Shown piece after piece: positions 1 to 8,479 of a stretch of 64,000 nt of DNA (position 1 is its first letter; each line of letters starts with the position of its first letter). The notes under the pieces were generated by a model, which was not told the DNA's origin, did no database searches, and saw only the letters and a program-made list of their open reading frames with translations. A program made the translations under genes and the position numbers. The DNA comes from Lachnospiraceae bacterium UBA3850 (GTDB lineage: Bacteria; Bacillota; Clostridia; Lachnospirales; Lachnospiraceae): assembly GCA_002392655.1 (NCBI GenBank), contig DGHK01000050.1:1-64000 (forward strand), in the 5' to 3' direction.

Positions 1-21
1 GTATTCTCGCCAGGGGTTAGA

Positions 22-55
22 TAAAAAAAGGAGAGGCGTGAGTTACGCGCTCTCC
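22..55 (-). terminator. Rho-independent terminator of the ABC exporter operon
   Basis: Read on the minus strand, GGAGAGCGCG and its partner at 30-40 form an 11-bp stem around a short loop, followed by a run of seven Us (the A-run at 22-29). The stem contains the stop codon of the last permease gene, so it ends the three-gene transcript. Confidence 0.85.
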
Positions 56-1218
56 TTATCTCCAAAGAATCTGGTAAAGGCAAGTCCGATGGACAGACAG
101 GCTACTCCGAACAGAAGCTCAAGTCCGAAGCTGCCGAGTACGTCGGACAGTCCGGCTCCTTCATTCCATATCTTAGACAGAGCTGTTGAATACCAGTAGT
201 TTGGTGTGAAACGACCGATTGCAGCAACCTTATCGCCGAGTATATCAAGAGGTACAAACGTTCCGCCGAGGAAGGCAAATGAAAGACTTATGATAACTGT
301 AAAGAAGGAGGTTGTGCTTGCTGAGCCCTTTGTCACGAGACCAAGCGGAAGGCTTGTGATCATTGAGAGCAGCATGGTTACGGTCAGTGTATAAATAATT
401 GTGTTAAGTACTGATAGTGCCCAAGGCTTTGTTCCGATATAAGAACCGTTGTTTGGCATGCTTGCCATTGCAACAAGTATGGAGGTTACCACCAGGGCTA
501 TAGTTGCAACACCCATGATGAGTGATACATTTCGCGAAGTCATTTTGTGACTTGAAATAAGTGTTCGATTTTTCTTCTCGGTTTCGTTAAAGCTGATGAT
601 TACCGGAAGCACACCTGAGAAGATGATGGTGAGTATTCCGAAAGGAAGGAACATAAATGATGTATGTATCTTTTCGGATTCAATGACCTCTGTCTTTTGC
701 ATTTCAACGAATTTTGATGTATCAAGCGCCTCGACTGTTTTGGCCGATGCATCCTTTAGCTCAACACCCTGTGCCATATATCCTCTTACTGCGTTCAGAT
801 ACTGATTTATCTGCATGTTGATGAAGATTCCTCTTGGGAGAGCTTCGTCATAGGTTGCCTCTAGAAGCGCGGCAGGGTTTTCAGCATTTTTGAAGTCCTC
901 TCCGAAGCCCTTTGGTATAACGATGTATTCTGAAATAGCTTCGTAGTAGAGCATATCCTTTATCTGATCATCTGAGAAGTCACCCTTTTTAAGAGTGTGC
1001 TTCTTTCCCAGATAGCTCACAAACTCCTTTGAGATATCCGACTGATCATTATCAACTACGAGCAGAGTGTACTTTGTGTCTGCCACAACAAGCTCGTTAC
1101 TTCCGGATGTTTCTGCATTTACAAGAACAATAAGCATGAAAGCGACGATTGCACTGTACATGATCAGTGATAGCTTATACTGTTTCATCACCTTAAAAAA
1201 TGTCTTATATACTAACAT
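43..1218 (-). CDS. ABC-2 type transporter permease (third gene of exporter operon)
   Basis: A 391-residue integral membrane protein. It has one N-terminal membrane segment (about residues 18-36), a long extracytoplasmic stretch, and a C-terminal group of five or six hydrophobic segments including GTFVPLDILG, a pattern typical of ABC-2 permeases. The start ATG at 1218 has an AGAGGAAA site just upstream. The gene follows the other permease by 23 bp and the ATPase gene lies upstream of both, so the two permeases probably form a heterodimeric export channel driven by that ATPase. The substrate cannot be read from sequence; drug, peptide or lipid export are all possible. Confidence 0.85.
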   Translation of the reverse strand: MLVYKTFFKVMKQYKLSLIMYSAIVAFMLIVLVNAETSGSNELVVADTKYTLLVVDNDQSDISKEFVSYLGKKHTLKKGDFSDDQIKDMLYYEAISEYIVIPKGFGEDFKNAENPAALLEATYDEALPRGIFINMQINQYLNAVRGYMAQGVELKDASAKTVEALDTSKFVEMQKTEVIESEKIHTSFMFLPFGILTIIFSGVLPVIISFNETEKKNRTLISSHKMTSRNVSLIMGVATIALVVTSILVAMASMPNNGSYIGTKPWALSVLNTIIYTLTVTMLLSMITSLPLGLVTKGSASTTSFFTVIISLSFAFLGGTFVPLDILGDKVAAIGRFTPNYWYSTALSKIWNEGAGLSDVLGSFGLELLFGVACLSIGLAFTRFFGDKESA

Positions 1219-1241
1219 AGCGTTTCCTCTTTCGATATGAC

Positions 1242-2354
1242 TTATAAGCTTTTATATGAACTCTTTTTGCTAAGCACGCAGCCGACAAGCAGCATTACGA
1301 GGCTGAGTACTATCATGTAGGTAAGTGATCTGTAGTAACGTGGTCCGACGCCAAATACATTTAGTGAATAAAATGCGTCGGTTATAACGGCTGATGGATT
1401 GATGCGGTTAAACCATGGAGCTTTTTCCTCTATGATTATTTTCATGTCACCCATCATAAGTCCAGACAGGAAGCCGCCTCCGAGGATGATAACCATCAGA
1501 AGTGTTTCTTTTTTATCAGTTGCCATTTTTCCTGCGTGGGCTACAAGGAAACCGAGTGTCACACCTACAATCGTTGCCATGATCGTGGTGAGATATACCA
1601 TTTTGAGGTCACCACCGAAATCAAGCTTCAGGATAAATATCAGATAAAACAGGGTTATTGTTATGATCAGTGTCTGCATGATCGTAACTGCTACCAGCTG
1701 AGCCAGCTCGCAGACAACCTTTGGTGCAGGTGAGCTGTCGATTCTCATTCCTGTAGTTGACTGGTTTGCCTGGTTGCTTACGATCGTGTTCAGGGATGCG
1801 ATTGAACCCATAACACAAACCATTGCAATGAGGTTATAGAAGTAAGTAATAAACGGATCTTTGTTGTCTCCGGCCATTCCCTTAGCTTCTACAAAGTCTA
1901 TATCCTCCGGCTGCACTGCCTCGCCTGAGGTCATCATCTTATCAACTCTCAGCTTATATTCGCTGATAATGTGAGACAGTATGCTGTGCTTTACTCCGTT
2001 TCCGTTTACAAGAAGCTTGATATCACTTAGTCCATCTATCGATATGATTCCTGAGAGGTCTCCATCGGCTAGCAGCTTCTCTGCATCCTCGTGAGAGGAG
2101 GCGGTCTTTATATCCAGCATTTTGGTGCCATCTTCATATTCCAGCTTCTCTGCTACATCTACGAATGGTCTTCCGGCTTCGTCATTTACTTCTATTACAA
2201 CCGGTATCGGCTCGCTTTTGTTTGAAGCATATATGGAGCTGAAGGCAAAGTAGAAGAGTGTACCCAGGAGTATCGGAAATGAGAAGGTCCAGAACATATA
2301 TTTCTTCGACCTTACGGCCATTTTTAGTTGTGCTTTTACTATTCGTCCAAACAT
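1242..2354 (-). CDS. ABC-2 type transporter permease (second gene of exporter operon)
   Basis: A 370-residue membrane protein with the same layout as the next gene: an N-terminal membrane segment, a large extracytoplasmic domain of about 130 residues, then five or six hydrophobic segments, including a glycine-rich one (GGGFLSGLMMG). This is the ABC-2 permease architecture. The ATG at 2354 is preceded by AAGGAAAG. It lies between the ATPase gene (61 bp upstream) and the third gene (23 bp downstream), so the three are presumably co-transcribed. The two permeases are similar in plan but differ in sequence, which fits a heterodimer. Confidence 0.85.
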   Translation of the reverse strand: MFGRIVKAQLKMAVRSKKYMFWTFSFPILLGTLFYFAFSSIYASNKSEPIPVVIEVNDEAGRPFVDVAEKLEYEDGTKMLDIKTASSHEDAEKLLADGDLSGIISIDGLSDIKLLVNGNGVKHSILSHIISEYKLRVDKMMTSGEAVQPEDIDFVEAKGMAGDNKDPFITYFYNLIAMVCVMGSIASLNTIVSNQANQSTTGMRIDSSPAPKVVCELAQLVAVTIMQTLIITITLFYLIFILKLDFGGDLKMVYLTTIMATIVGVTLGFLVAHAGKMATDKKETLLMVIILGGGFLSGLMMGDMKIIIEEKAPWFNRINPSAVITDAFYSLNVFGVGPRYYRSLTYMIVLSLVMLLVGCVLSKKSSYKSL

Positions 2355-2415
2355 TTTTCTTTCCTTTTTATCAGTTCGTTATCTATATTTTTATCTATTC
2401 TTTCTCAACTTATAT

Positions 2416-3363
2416 TTACTCTTTATCTCTTAGCTCTTTTCCTGTTATCTCCAGGAATACATCATTAAGTGTAGGAAGCTCTGAATAGATTCTGTCGTAG
2501 TTCAGATTGTTATCTGACAGATATTCGATCACGTGAGTGATGTTGTGCTTTCCGCCGCTGCACTTGATGGTCAGCTTGTCACTCATGTACTGAGCCTCAT
2601 ATACGTGATTAAGCTTCTTTATTTTTTCGAGATGCTCTGATGGAAGCTTCTTTATATCGACGATTACATTTTCAGTATTCTTGATTCGTCCCTTAAGCTC
2701 TTCTGAGGTACCGGATGCAACTTCCTTGCCCTTATCCATTATCAGGATGCGGGAGCATATCTGCTCAATCTCTTCCATATAGTGTGAGGTGTAGATAATA
2801 GTCGCACCGTTTTTGTTAAGCTCGGTAACTCCCTCGAGGATCTTGTTTCTTGACTGAGGATCAACTGCAACGGTTGGCTCGTCGAGAATTATCAGCTCAG
2901 GCTTATGAGCAATTCCGCAGGCGATATTCAGTCTTCTTAAGAGTCCGCCGGAAAGCTTCTTCGGATAAAACTTTTTGAAGTCGTCCAGATCTACGAATCG
3001 GATAGCATCCTCTATATACTGCTTGCGGGTGGCCTTATCATTTATATAAAGTCCACAGAAGTAATCGATGTTTTCGTATACTGTCAGTTCATCGAATACT
3101 GCAACATTCTGACATACGACTCCAATTCTTTTCTTCAGGTCCCTTCGTTCAGGTCCCATCTTCTCGCCGAAGAGCTCTACCTCGCCCTTGTCATACTTGA
3201 GAAGTGAGAGCAGGCAGTTGATTGTAGTGGTCTTTCCTGAACCGTTAGGTCCCAGCAGACCGAAGACTTCGCCCTTCTTAATCTCCAGGCTGAAATTATC
3301 GAGAGCGATAAGCTCCTTATACCTCTTTACCAGATTTGTCAGTTTAACTACAGTTTCGCTCAT
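2416..3363 (-). CDS. ABC transporter ATP-binding protein (first gene of exporter operon)
   Basis: A 315-residue ATPase that would power the two membrane subunits encoded downstream. Walker A GPNGSGKTT is near residues 38-46, the signature LSGGLLRRL follows in the middle, and Walker B LIILDEPT comes shortly after, with a switch-region H in TSHYMEE. The family is the CcmA/NatA-like group of ABC-2 exporters. The last 100 residues extend beyond the nucleotide-binding domain, as is usual for this subfamily. The ATG at 3363 has a GAAAGGAT site. It is divergent from the lipoprotein gene at 3739, and the promoter should lie in the spacer after 3363. Confidence 0.93.
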   Translation of the reverse strand: MSETVVKLTNLVKRYKELIALDNFSLEIKKGEVFGLLGPNGSGKTTTINCLLSLLKYDKGEVELFGEKMGPERRDLKKRIGVVCQNVAVFDELTVYENIDYFCGLYINDKATRKQYIEDAIRFVDLDDFKKFYPKKLSGGLLRRLNIACGIAHKPELIILDEPTVAVDPQSRNKILEGVTELNKNGATIIYTSHYMEEIEQICSRILIMDKGKEVASGTSEELKGRIKNTENVIVDIKKLPSEHLEKIKKLNHVYEAQYMSDKLTIKCSGGKHNITHVIEYLSDNNLNYDRIYSELPTLNDVFLEITGKELRDKE

Positions 3364-3527
3364 AGCATTATCCTTTCGTATATTACTTTGCTTGTTTGGC
3401 TTAGCATATTTTAATCAGTTTATGCACTAAGAGTATCAATAACTTACAGAAAAAGGTAGTGAGCGCTGTCACAAGATGGATGTGACATTTGTCATATAAT
3501 AGAAGAATAGCAATAAATAGATGAATG

Positions 3528-3687
3528 TGGTACAATAGGTAACGATTTGCGAAGCGAATCGTTGCTCCGAACGAAGTGAGGATACGTTCTGCGGAGCAGA
3601 ACCACGGCTTCCGAAGGAAGAAGTGCATGATTACGAAGTAATCATGGTACAATAGGTAACGATTTGCGGATGCGAATCGTTGCTTCC
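3528..3687. repeat. Cluster of short perfect hairpins inside a direct repeat
   Basis: A 41-43 bp sequence beginning TGGTACAATAGG and ending TCGTTGCT occurs at 3528-3568 and again at 3645-3687. Each copy contains a palindrome of about 23 bp (3541-3563 and 3658-3681). Between them lie three more perfect hairpins with GAA or GGA loops: 3586-3602 (7-bp stem), 3608-3620 (5 bp) and 3626-3646 (9 bp). No T-run follows any of them, so they are not ordinary terminators. This fills most of the 375-bp gap between the ABC operon and the lipoprotein gene. Confidence 0.75.
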
Positions 3688-3738
3688 GTATATTTAAAGG
3701 TAAAAGTATCCTATGAGTTATATGAAGGGAGAAAACAT

Positions 3739-3942
3739 ATGAAAAAGAAGGTATTATTAGTAACAGCAACAATACTTACACTTGCAGCATTTACAGCATG
3801 TGGAAAGAAGAGTAATCCTGTTGTTCAGGAGACATCACTTGGAATAAAGCTTGAAGATGATGCAAAGGAAGTGGTTAAGCAGCAGCAGGATAGCATTAGC
3901 GATGATCCAGATCAGCTTCTCAATCAATACACAGGAGATTAA
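3739..3942 (+). CDS. Small secreted lipoprotein, unknown function
   Basis: A 67-residue precursor. It has a lysine-rich start (MKKK), a hydrophobic stretch, and a lipobox AAFTAC with the cysteine at about residue 22, so it should be exported and lipid-anchored. The mature part is short, acidic and glutamine-rich (VVKQQQDS), with no recognised domain. The ATG at 3739 was chosen over an upstream in-frame extension because GAAGGGAGA lies 7-8 bases before it and the signal peptide starts exactly there. A weak inverted repeat (AAACTCTT/AAGAGTTT, 3968-3990) follows and may terminate it. It is probably independent of the symporter downstream. Confidence 0.75.
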   Translation: MKKKVLLVTATILTLAAFTACGKKSNPVVQETSLGIKLEDDAKEVVKQQQDSISDDPDQLLNQYTGD

Positions 3943-4044
3943 TACAGACAGCCAGTATTATTCGTAAAAACTCTTTAATATCAAGAGTTTGTGTGCTAAA
4001 ATGTAAGTTCAGTACGTTAAGGCGTAAGTTCAAAGGAGCATACG

Positions 4045-6054
4045 ATGAATATTATATCGGTACTTCAATTTTTAGGCGGAATAGGACTCTTTCTATTCGG
4101 CATGAATCTTATGAGCTCTTCTATAGAGAAGCTCGTGGGTTCAAAACTTGAAAAGGTTTTAGAAACGTTTACCACAAGTAAGAATAAATCGGCCGGTAAA
4201 GTAAAGGGCTGGGGCTTTGGAATCGGTGTTACTGCCATCCTCCAGAGTTCAGCGGCCATTACAATAATGCTTGTAGGCTTTATAAATGCCGGAATCATGA
4301 AGGTTGCACAGGCTATGCCTGTTGTATTCGGATCAAATGTCGGCAGTACGGTAACGGCTCAGATGCTTCGTCTGGGTGACCTGGACGAAGGAAATGCTAT
4401 TCTGAAGCTGCTCAGACCTGCATCACTTGCTCCGATTCTTGTGGGTATCGGTGCATTTATCATACTTTTCACTAAGAAGAAAAAGGCAAAAAACATAGCC
4501 AGTGTCCTCGTGGGACTGGGTATGATTTTCTATGGAATGACAATTTTGGAAGAGGTAATCCTTCCGGTTAAGGATAATGCCAAACTTCATTCGTTTATAT
4601 CGGCACTTGAGAATCCGTTATTTGGAATCCTTATCGGACTTGTGCTTACAATCATACTTCAGAGCTCAAATGCGTCTGTTGGTATACTTCAGGCGCTTAC
4701 CGTTACAGGCGCGATATCCTATGCTGTTGCAATTCCGGTTATAATCGGTCAGAACCTGGGTAAATGTTCATCCACGATTTTGGGAGGTATAGGAGCTAAC
4801 AAAAAAGCGAAAAGACTGGTAGTAGGCTATGTATTCTTCAACGTATTCGGAGCGATTTTCTTCTCCACTTTAATCTACCTGTTGAACAGTGCAGTAGGAC
4901 TGCCGTTTATGTCACATCTCGCAAACAGAGGCAGTGTGGCTACTATGCATCTGATGTTTAACCTGCTCACCAGCTTGATACTTCTTCCTTTCTCAAAGGG
5001 AATCTCAGAATTCACTGAGAAGGTTGTGGGAGGCGATGATGAGAAGCCTGAGGACAAGGAGCTTGCAAAGCTCGACGATATGCTCCTCAACACACCTACA
5101 ATCGCACTTCAGCAGTGCAGGTCGCTTATATACAAGATGAGTGAGTCCATTAGTGAAAACTATAAGCTTGCTACAAGCATGATTTATGAATACGATGAAT
5201 CGAAGCTTACGAAGATGGAGGAAAATGAAGCGTTTATAGATAAATGTGAGACTGTCCTCTCAGCTTATGTAGTAAGGATCGATCGAAAGAGACTGACACT
5301 GGATGATAAGCTTCTGGTAAATGAGATACTTAACTCCATTGGCGATTTTGAGCGAGTGGGCGACTACTGTATGAATATCGCTTATGTGGCCAGAGAGAAA
5401 AATGAGCAGGAGATACATTTCTCTCCTGCAGGACATATGGAAACAGAGGATATCATCGGAGCGGTTGATTATGCACTGGAGCTTACCTTCAAGGCGTTCA
5501 GGGATGATGATGTATCACTTGCGATAAGAGTTGATCCTTTATCTGAGGTTATAGATGAGCTTAAGGAGATAATCAAGTCGCACCATGTTGAGAGGCTTCA
5601 GGAGGGAACCTGTAGTATCGAGGGTGGTGTTTCACTGTTTGATCTCGTAAACAGCTTCGAGCGTATAGCTTCGCATGCGGCGAATATAGCACTGCATGTA
5701 ATAAAGAAGGTTCTTAAGGACAGAGACTTTGATGAGATGCATGGTCATGCAAGTGACAATCTCAGCGAAGAGTACAAGGCGATGTATCATTATTACGAGT
5801 CAAAATATATCGACCCTGTAATCAACTTCGGTCTGCCGTCTGAAAAAAAAGAAGAAGAGCCTAAGCCTGAGAAGGAAGCCAAAGCTTCAAAGTCAGATAA
5901 ACCAAAGGACAACAAGGCATCAAAGGACGGCAAAGAAAATAAGGATAGCAAGGATAGTAAGGCATCAAAGGACAGTAAAGAAAACAAAGATAAAAATAAA
6001 GATAGTAAAGATAATAAAGATAGTAAAACTCAGAAGAGTAAGAAGAAAAACTAG
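4045..6054 (+). CDS. Na+/phosphate symporter with PhoU-like C-terminal domain
   Basis: A 669-residue member of the Na/Pi-cotransporter II (NptA/YjbB-like) family, which imports phosphate with sodium or helps balance it. Two copies of the family signature are visible: GVTAILQSSAA and, later, TIILQSSNASVG, each within a repeat of membrane helices spanning about residues 1-310. Residues 350-560 form a helical PhoU-like domain. The last 70 residues are unusual: a nearly pure Lys/Asp/Ser/Asn run with short repeats such as KDSKDNKDSK. The ATG at 4045 follows AAAGGAG. The next gene starts 20 bp after the stop but belongs functionally to the MoxR operon. Confidence 0.9.
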   Translation: MNIISVLQFLGGIGLFLFGMNLMSSSIEKLVGSKLEKVLETFTTSKNKSAGKVKGWGFGIGVTAILQSSAAITIMLVGFINAGIMKVAQAMPVVFGSNVGSTVTAQMLRLGDLDEGNAILKLLRPASLAPILVGIGAFIILFTKKKKAKNIASVLVGLGMIFYGMTILEEVILPVKDNAKLHSFISALENPLFGILIGLVLTIILQSSNASVGILQALTVTGAISYAVAIPVIIGQNLGKCSSTILGGIGANKKAKRLVVGYVFFNVFGAIFFSTLIYLLNSAVGLPFMSHLANRGSVATMHLMFNLLTSLILLPFSKGISEFTEKVVGGDDEKPEDKELAKLDDMLLNTPTIALQQCRSLIYKMSESISENYKLATSMIYEYDESKLTKMEENEAFIDKCETVLSAYVVRIDRKRLTLDDKLLVNEILNSIGDFERVGDYCMNIAYVAREKNEQEIHFSPAGHMETEDIIGAVDYALELTFKAFRDDDVSLAIRVDPLSEVIDELKEIIKSHHVERLQEGTCSIEGGVSLFDLVNSFERIASHAANIALHVIKKVLKDRDFDEMHGHASDNLSEEYKAMYHYYESKYIDPVINFGLPSEKKEEEPKPEKEAKASKSDKPKDNKASKDGKENKDSKDSKASKDSKENKDKNKDSKDNKDSKTQKSKKKN

Positions 6055-6074
6055 AGTAAGGAGTGTATGGATAG

Positions 6075-7109
6075 ATGGATAACATTATGCAGGGAAATAT
6101 GCCTAACAGTGTACAGGGAACCCCACAGAACAGTATCAGTAAGGAAGAGTTTGATTATGCGCAGGACGTCATCAAGAGACTTTCGACGTATTATGATGAA
6201 AAGGTTGTGGGACAGCAGAATCTGAAGTTCGCACTGGTAGCTTCTATTATAGCTGACGGACACGTTCTTATCGAGTCTGTTCCGGGACTTGCAAAAACAA
6301 CAGCTGCAAAAACTATATCAGATGCTGTTGATGGAAAGTTTTCCAGAATCCAGTGTACACCGGATCTTCTTCCGAGTGATATTATAGGAACTCAGGTCTA
6401 TAACCAAGCGACTGGAAAGTTTGATACAACTCTCGGTCCTGTATTTGCAAACTTTGTACTTCTTGATGAGATCAACAGATCCAGTGCAAAGACACAGAGT
6501 GCGATGCTTGAGGCCATGCAGGAGAGACAGGTAACAATAGGTGGCGCAACCTACAAGATGCCGGGTGATGTATTTATCGTTATTGCAACACAGAACCCAA
6601 TCGAGCAGGAGGGTACATATCTTCTTTCTGAGGCTCAGACAGATAGATTTATCATCAAGGAGAAGATCACTTATCCTTCACCTGATGATGAGGCAGAGAT
6701 CCTCAACCGTATAGAGTCAGGAGTTATAAGAAAGACTTCTGCAGTACTTAGTATTCAGGATGTTGACAACCTTCAGAGAATAGCTGAGAAGGTATATGTT
6801 GATGCGTCAATAAAGAAGTATATTGCATTTATCGTTGATGCAACAAGAAATCCGGGAAAATTCCTTCCGGCTGAGCTTACAAGATACGTAAAAATGGGTG
6901 CCAGCCCACGTGCTTCTATTGCATTTATGAAGATAGCAAAGGCTGTTGCTCTTATATATGGAAGAACCTATGTAACACCTGACGATGTAAAGCTTCTTCG
7001 TCATCAGGTACTTCGTCACAGAGTTGAGCTGAACTACGCTGCGATTGCAGACAATGTATCAGTTGAGACAATAATCGACAGAATGGTAGGAGCAATTCAG
7101 ACTCCGTAG
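6075..7109 (+). CDS. MoxR-family AAA+ ATPase
   Basis: A 344-residue AAA+ protein of the MoxR branch, whose members act as chaperones or co-factor loaders with von Willebrand A (VWA) partner proteins. Walker A is ESVPGLAKTT (about residues 67-76) with the MoxR-type Pro-Gly-Leu-Ala-Lys-Thr. Walker B is VLLDEINRS, and the sensor ATQNPIEQEGTY is intact. The C-terminal lid holds YVTPDDVK. It is the first gene of a run of six (to 11514) with the classic order MoxR, DUF58, small membrane protein, two VWA proteins and a TPR protein. The ATG at 6075 lies about 12 bases after TAAGGAG; Met at 6087 is an alternative. Confidence 0.93.
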   Translation: MDNIMQGNMPNSVQGTPQNSISKEEFDYAQDVIKRLSTYYDEKVVGQQNLKFALVASIIADGHVLIESVPGLAKTTAAKTISDAVDGKFSRIQCTPDLLPSDIIGTQVYNQATGKFDTTLGPVFANFVLLDEINRSSAKTQSAMLEAMQERQVTIGGATYKMPGDVFIVIATQNPIEQEGTYLLSEAQTDRFIIKEKITYPSPDDEAEILNRIESGVIRKTSAVLSIQDVDNLQRIAEKVYVDASIKKYIAFIVDATRNPGKFLPAELTRYVKMGASPRASIAFMKIAKAVALIYGRTYVTPDDVKLLRHQVLRHRVELNYAAIADNVSVETIIDRMVGAIQTP

Positions 7110-7139
7110 TCAGAAGAATGATGAAATAGGAAACTAAGT

Positions 7140-8015
7140 ATGGATTATGATTATCTCGCGAGAATAAAAGCATCTATCTCGCTTTACACAAAGAAGAAAA
7201 CTTCAAATATCCTCGATGGTGAGTTTGGATCTGTATACAGAGGTCGAAGCTTTGATTTTGATGATCTGCGAGAGTACGTATATGGCGACAGCGTTCGTGA
7301 TATAGACTGGAAATCTTCATCAAAGACCGGCAGGGTGCTGATAAGAAGATACATAGCTGATAAGAAGCATAACATCCTTTTTGTCGGTGATTCAGGTGCA
7401 AAGTTCCTGGGTGACACCGATGCAGGTGAGGCAAAGAAGGATGTGGCACTTACCACACTTGGAACCATCGGCTATCTCGTAAATGATCATGGTGATGATT
7501 ATGCGCTGCTTACAAGTACTGACAAGGGCTATGATTTCAGCTTCTTCCGTTCCGGAAAGAGACATCTGGAGAATCTCATAATGAGATATGAAAAATGTCT
7601 GGCCGAGGAAGAGTCCAAGCCACTTAATAAGACACTCGATTATATAGCTGAAAATATCAGAAGAAAAATGATCATTTTTATCATTACGGATATGGAGGGA
7701 ATAGCAAGTCTGGATGAGAATCTTCTCAAGAAGCTTACGGTTCGTAATGATGTTATGCTGATCAACATAGAAGACGCTTATCTGACAGGTGACAGTCTCT
7801 ATGATCTCGAGGACAAATCATATGAGAAGAGATTTCTTCTGAAGGATAAGAAGCTTCATGAAAGAGAGGTTGCTGACAGAAACAGGCGTAAGGCGTCAGC
7901 AAAAAATATGTATAAGAAGTACTGCATCAGCTCCGTGGATGTAAGTCGCGAAGAAGATGTTGTTGATAAGATAGTAGAACTGTTTGAGAGGCATAGGAAT
8001 GAAAACGTCGGTTGA
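7140..8015 (+). CDS. DUF58 protein of the MoxR/Bat operon
   Basis: A 291-residue cytoplasmic DUF58 protein. The family hallmark is seen at about residues 28-70: GRSFDFDDLREY, then GDSVRDIDWKSS and the arginine pair RRYIADK. The rest resembles a VWA fold (ILFVGDSG and IFIITDMEG). DUF58 proteins are nearly always paired with MoxR ATPases, and this one starts 30 bp after the moxR-like gene. It overlaps the next gene by 17 bp, implying translational coupling. The biochemical role is not established for the family; a link to envelope stress or surface assembly is inferred from Bat operons. Confidence 0.9.
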   Translation: MDYDYLARIKASISLYTKKKTSNILDGEFGSVYRGRSFDFDDLREYVYGDSVRDIDWKSSSKTGRVLIRRYIADKKHNILFVGDSGAKFLGDTDAGEAKKDVALTTLGTIGYLVNDHGDDYALLTSTDKGYDFSFFRSGKRHLENLIMRYEKCLAEEESKPLNKTLDYIAENIRRKMIIFIITDMEGIASLDENLLKKLTVRNDVMLINIEDAYLTGDSLYDLEDKSYEKRFLLKDKKLHEREVADRNRRKASAKNMYKKYCISSVDVSREEDVVDKIVELFERHRNENVG

Positions 8016-8478
8016 ATTACAGGATCCATTTTCATATATGATTATCTGGATCATTCTTGCCGTTATTATCCTGGGGGCATTTGTTTTCACGCAGGTTTAC
8101 TTCAGAAAAAAGCTGAAGGAAGAGCTGAAGAAGGCAAAGAAGATCAGGCTCAAGAAGCTCAGTGAAGCAACTCTTGAGGGCAAGAAGAGAAAGTACATGA
8201 CTGAGCTTATGTACATAGAGACAGATCTCAGAAATGGTAAGATCGATAAGCGAGAGGCTTACCAGAAGATGAGCAAATGTATAAGAATGTTTGTTCATGA
8301 TGTAACAGGAATAAATGTTCAGAAGTATTCTCTGATGGAGATTAAGAGGGTCAACATACCTCAGCTTACACAGCTTGTACGAGAATACTATGAACCGGAG
8401 TTTGCACTCAGGTCATCAGCTGATGCTGCAACCTCGATATACAGAACCAGAAACACCATAAGTAGTTGGAGGCGATAA
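7999..8478 (+). CDS. Single-pass membrane protein of the Bat operon
   Basis: A 159-residue protein with one membrane helix (about residues 12-35, IIWIILAVIILGAFVF), followed by a very basic coiled-coil-like stretch (KKLKEELKKAKKIRLKKL) and a soluble C-terminal domain. Position and layout match the small anchor proteins (DUF4381-like) of MoxR/Bat operons, but I cannot assign the family firmly. The ATG at 7999 is preferred over the TTG at 7984: it is preceded by AGGA, and the overlap with the DUF58 gene is then a plain 17 bp. The next gene begins 1 bp after the stop. Confidence 0.75.
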   Translation: MKTSVELQDPFSYMIIWIILAVIILGAFVFTQVYFRKKLKEELKKAKKIRLKKLSEATLEGKKRKYMTELMYIETDLRNGKIDKREAYQKMSKCIRMFVHDVTGINVQKYSLMEIKRVNIPQLTQLVREYYEPEFALRSSADAATSIYRTRNTISSWRR

Positions 8479-8479
8479 G

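Noticed and set aside
3401..3772. Minus-strand open frame of 123 codons
   Set aside because: It covers the hairpin cluster and has no ribosome site; its odd composition reflects the palindromes.
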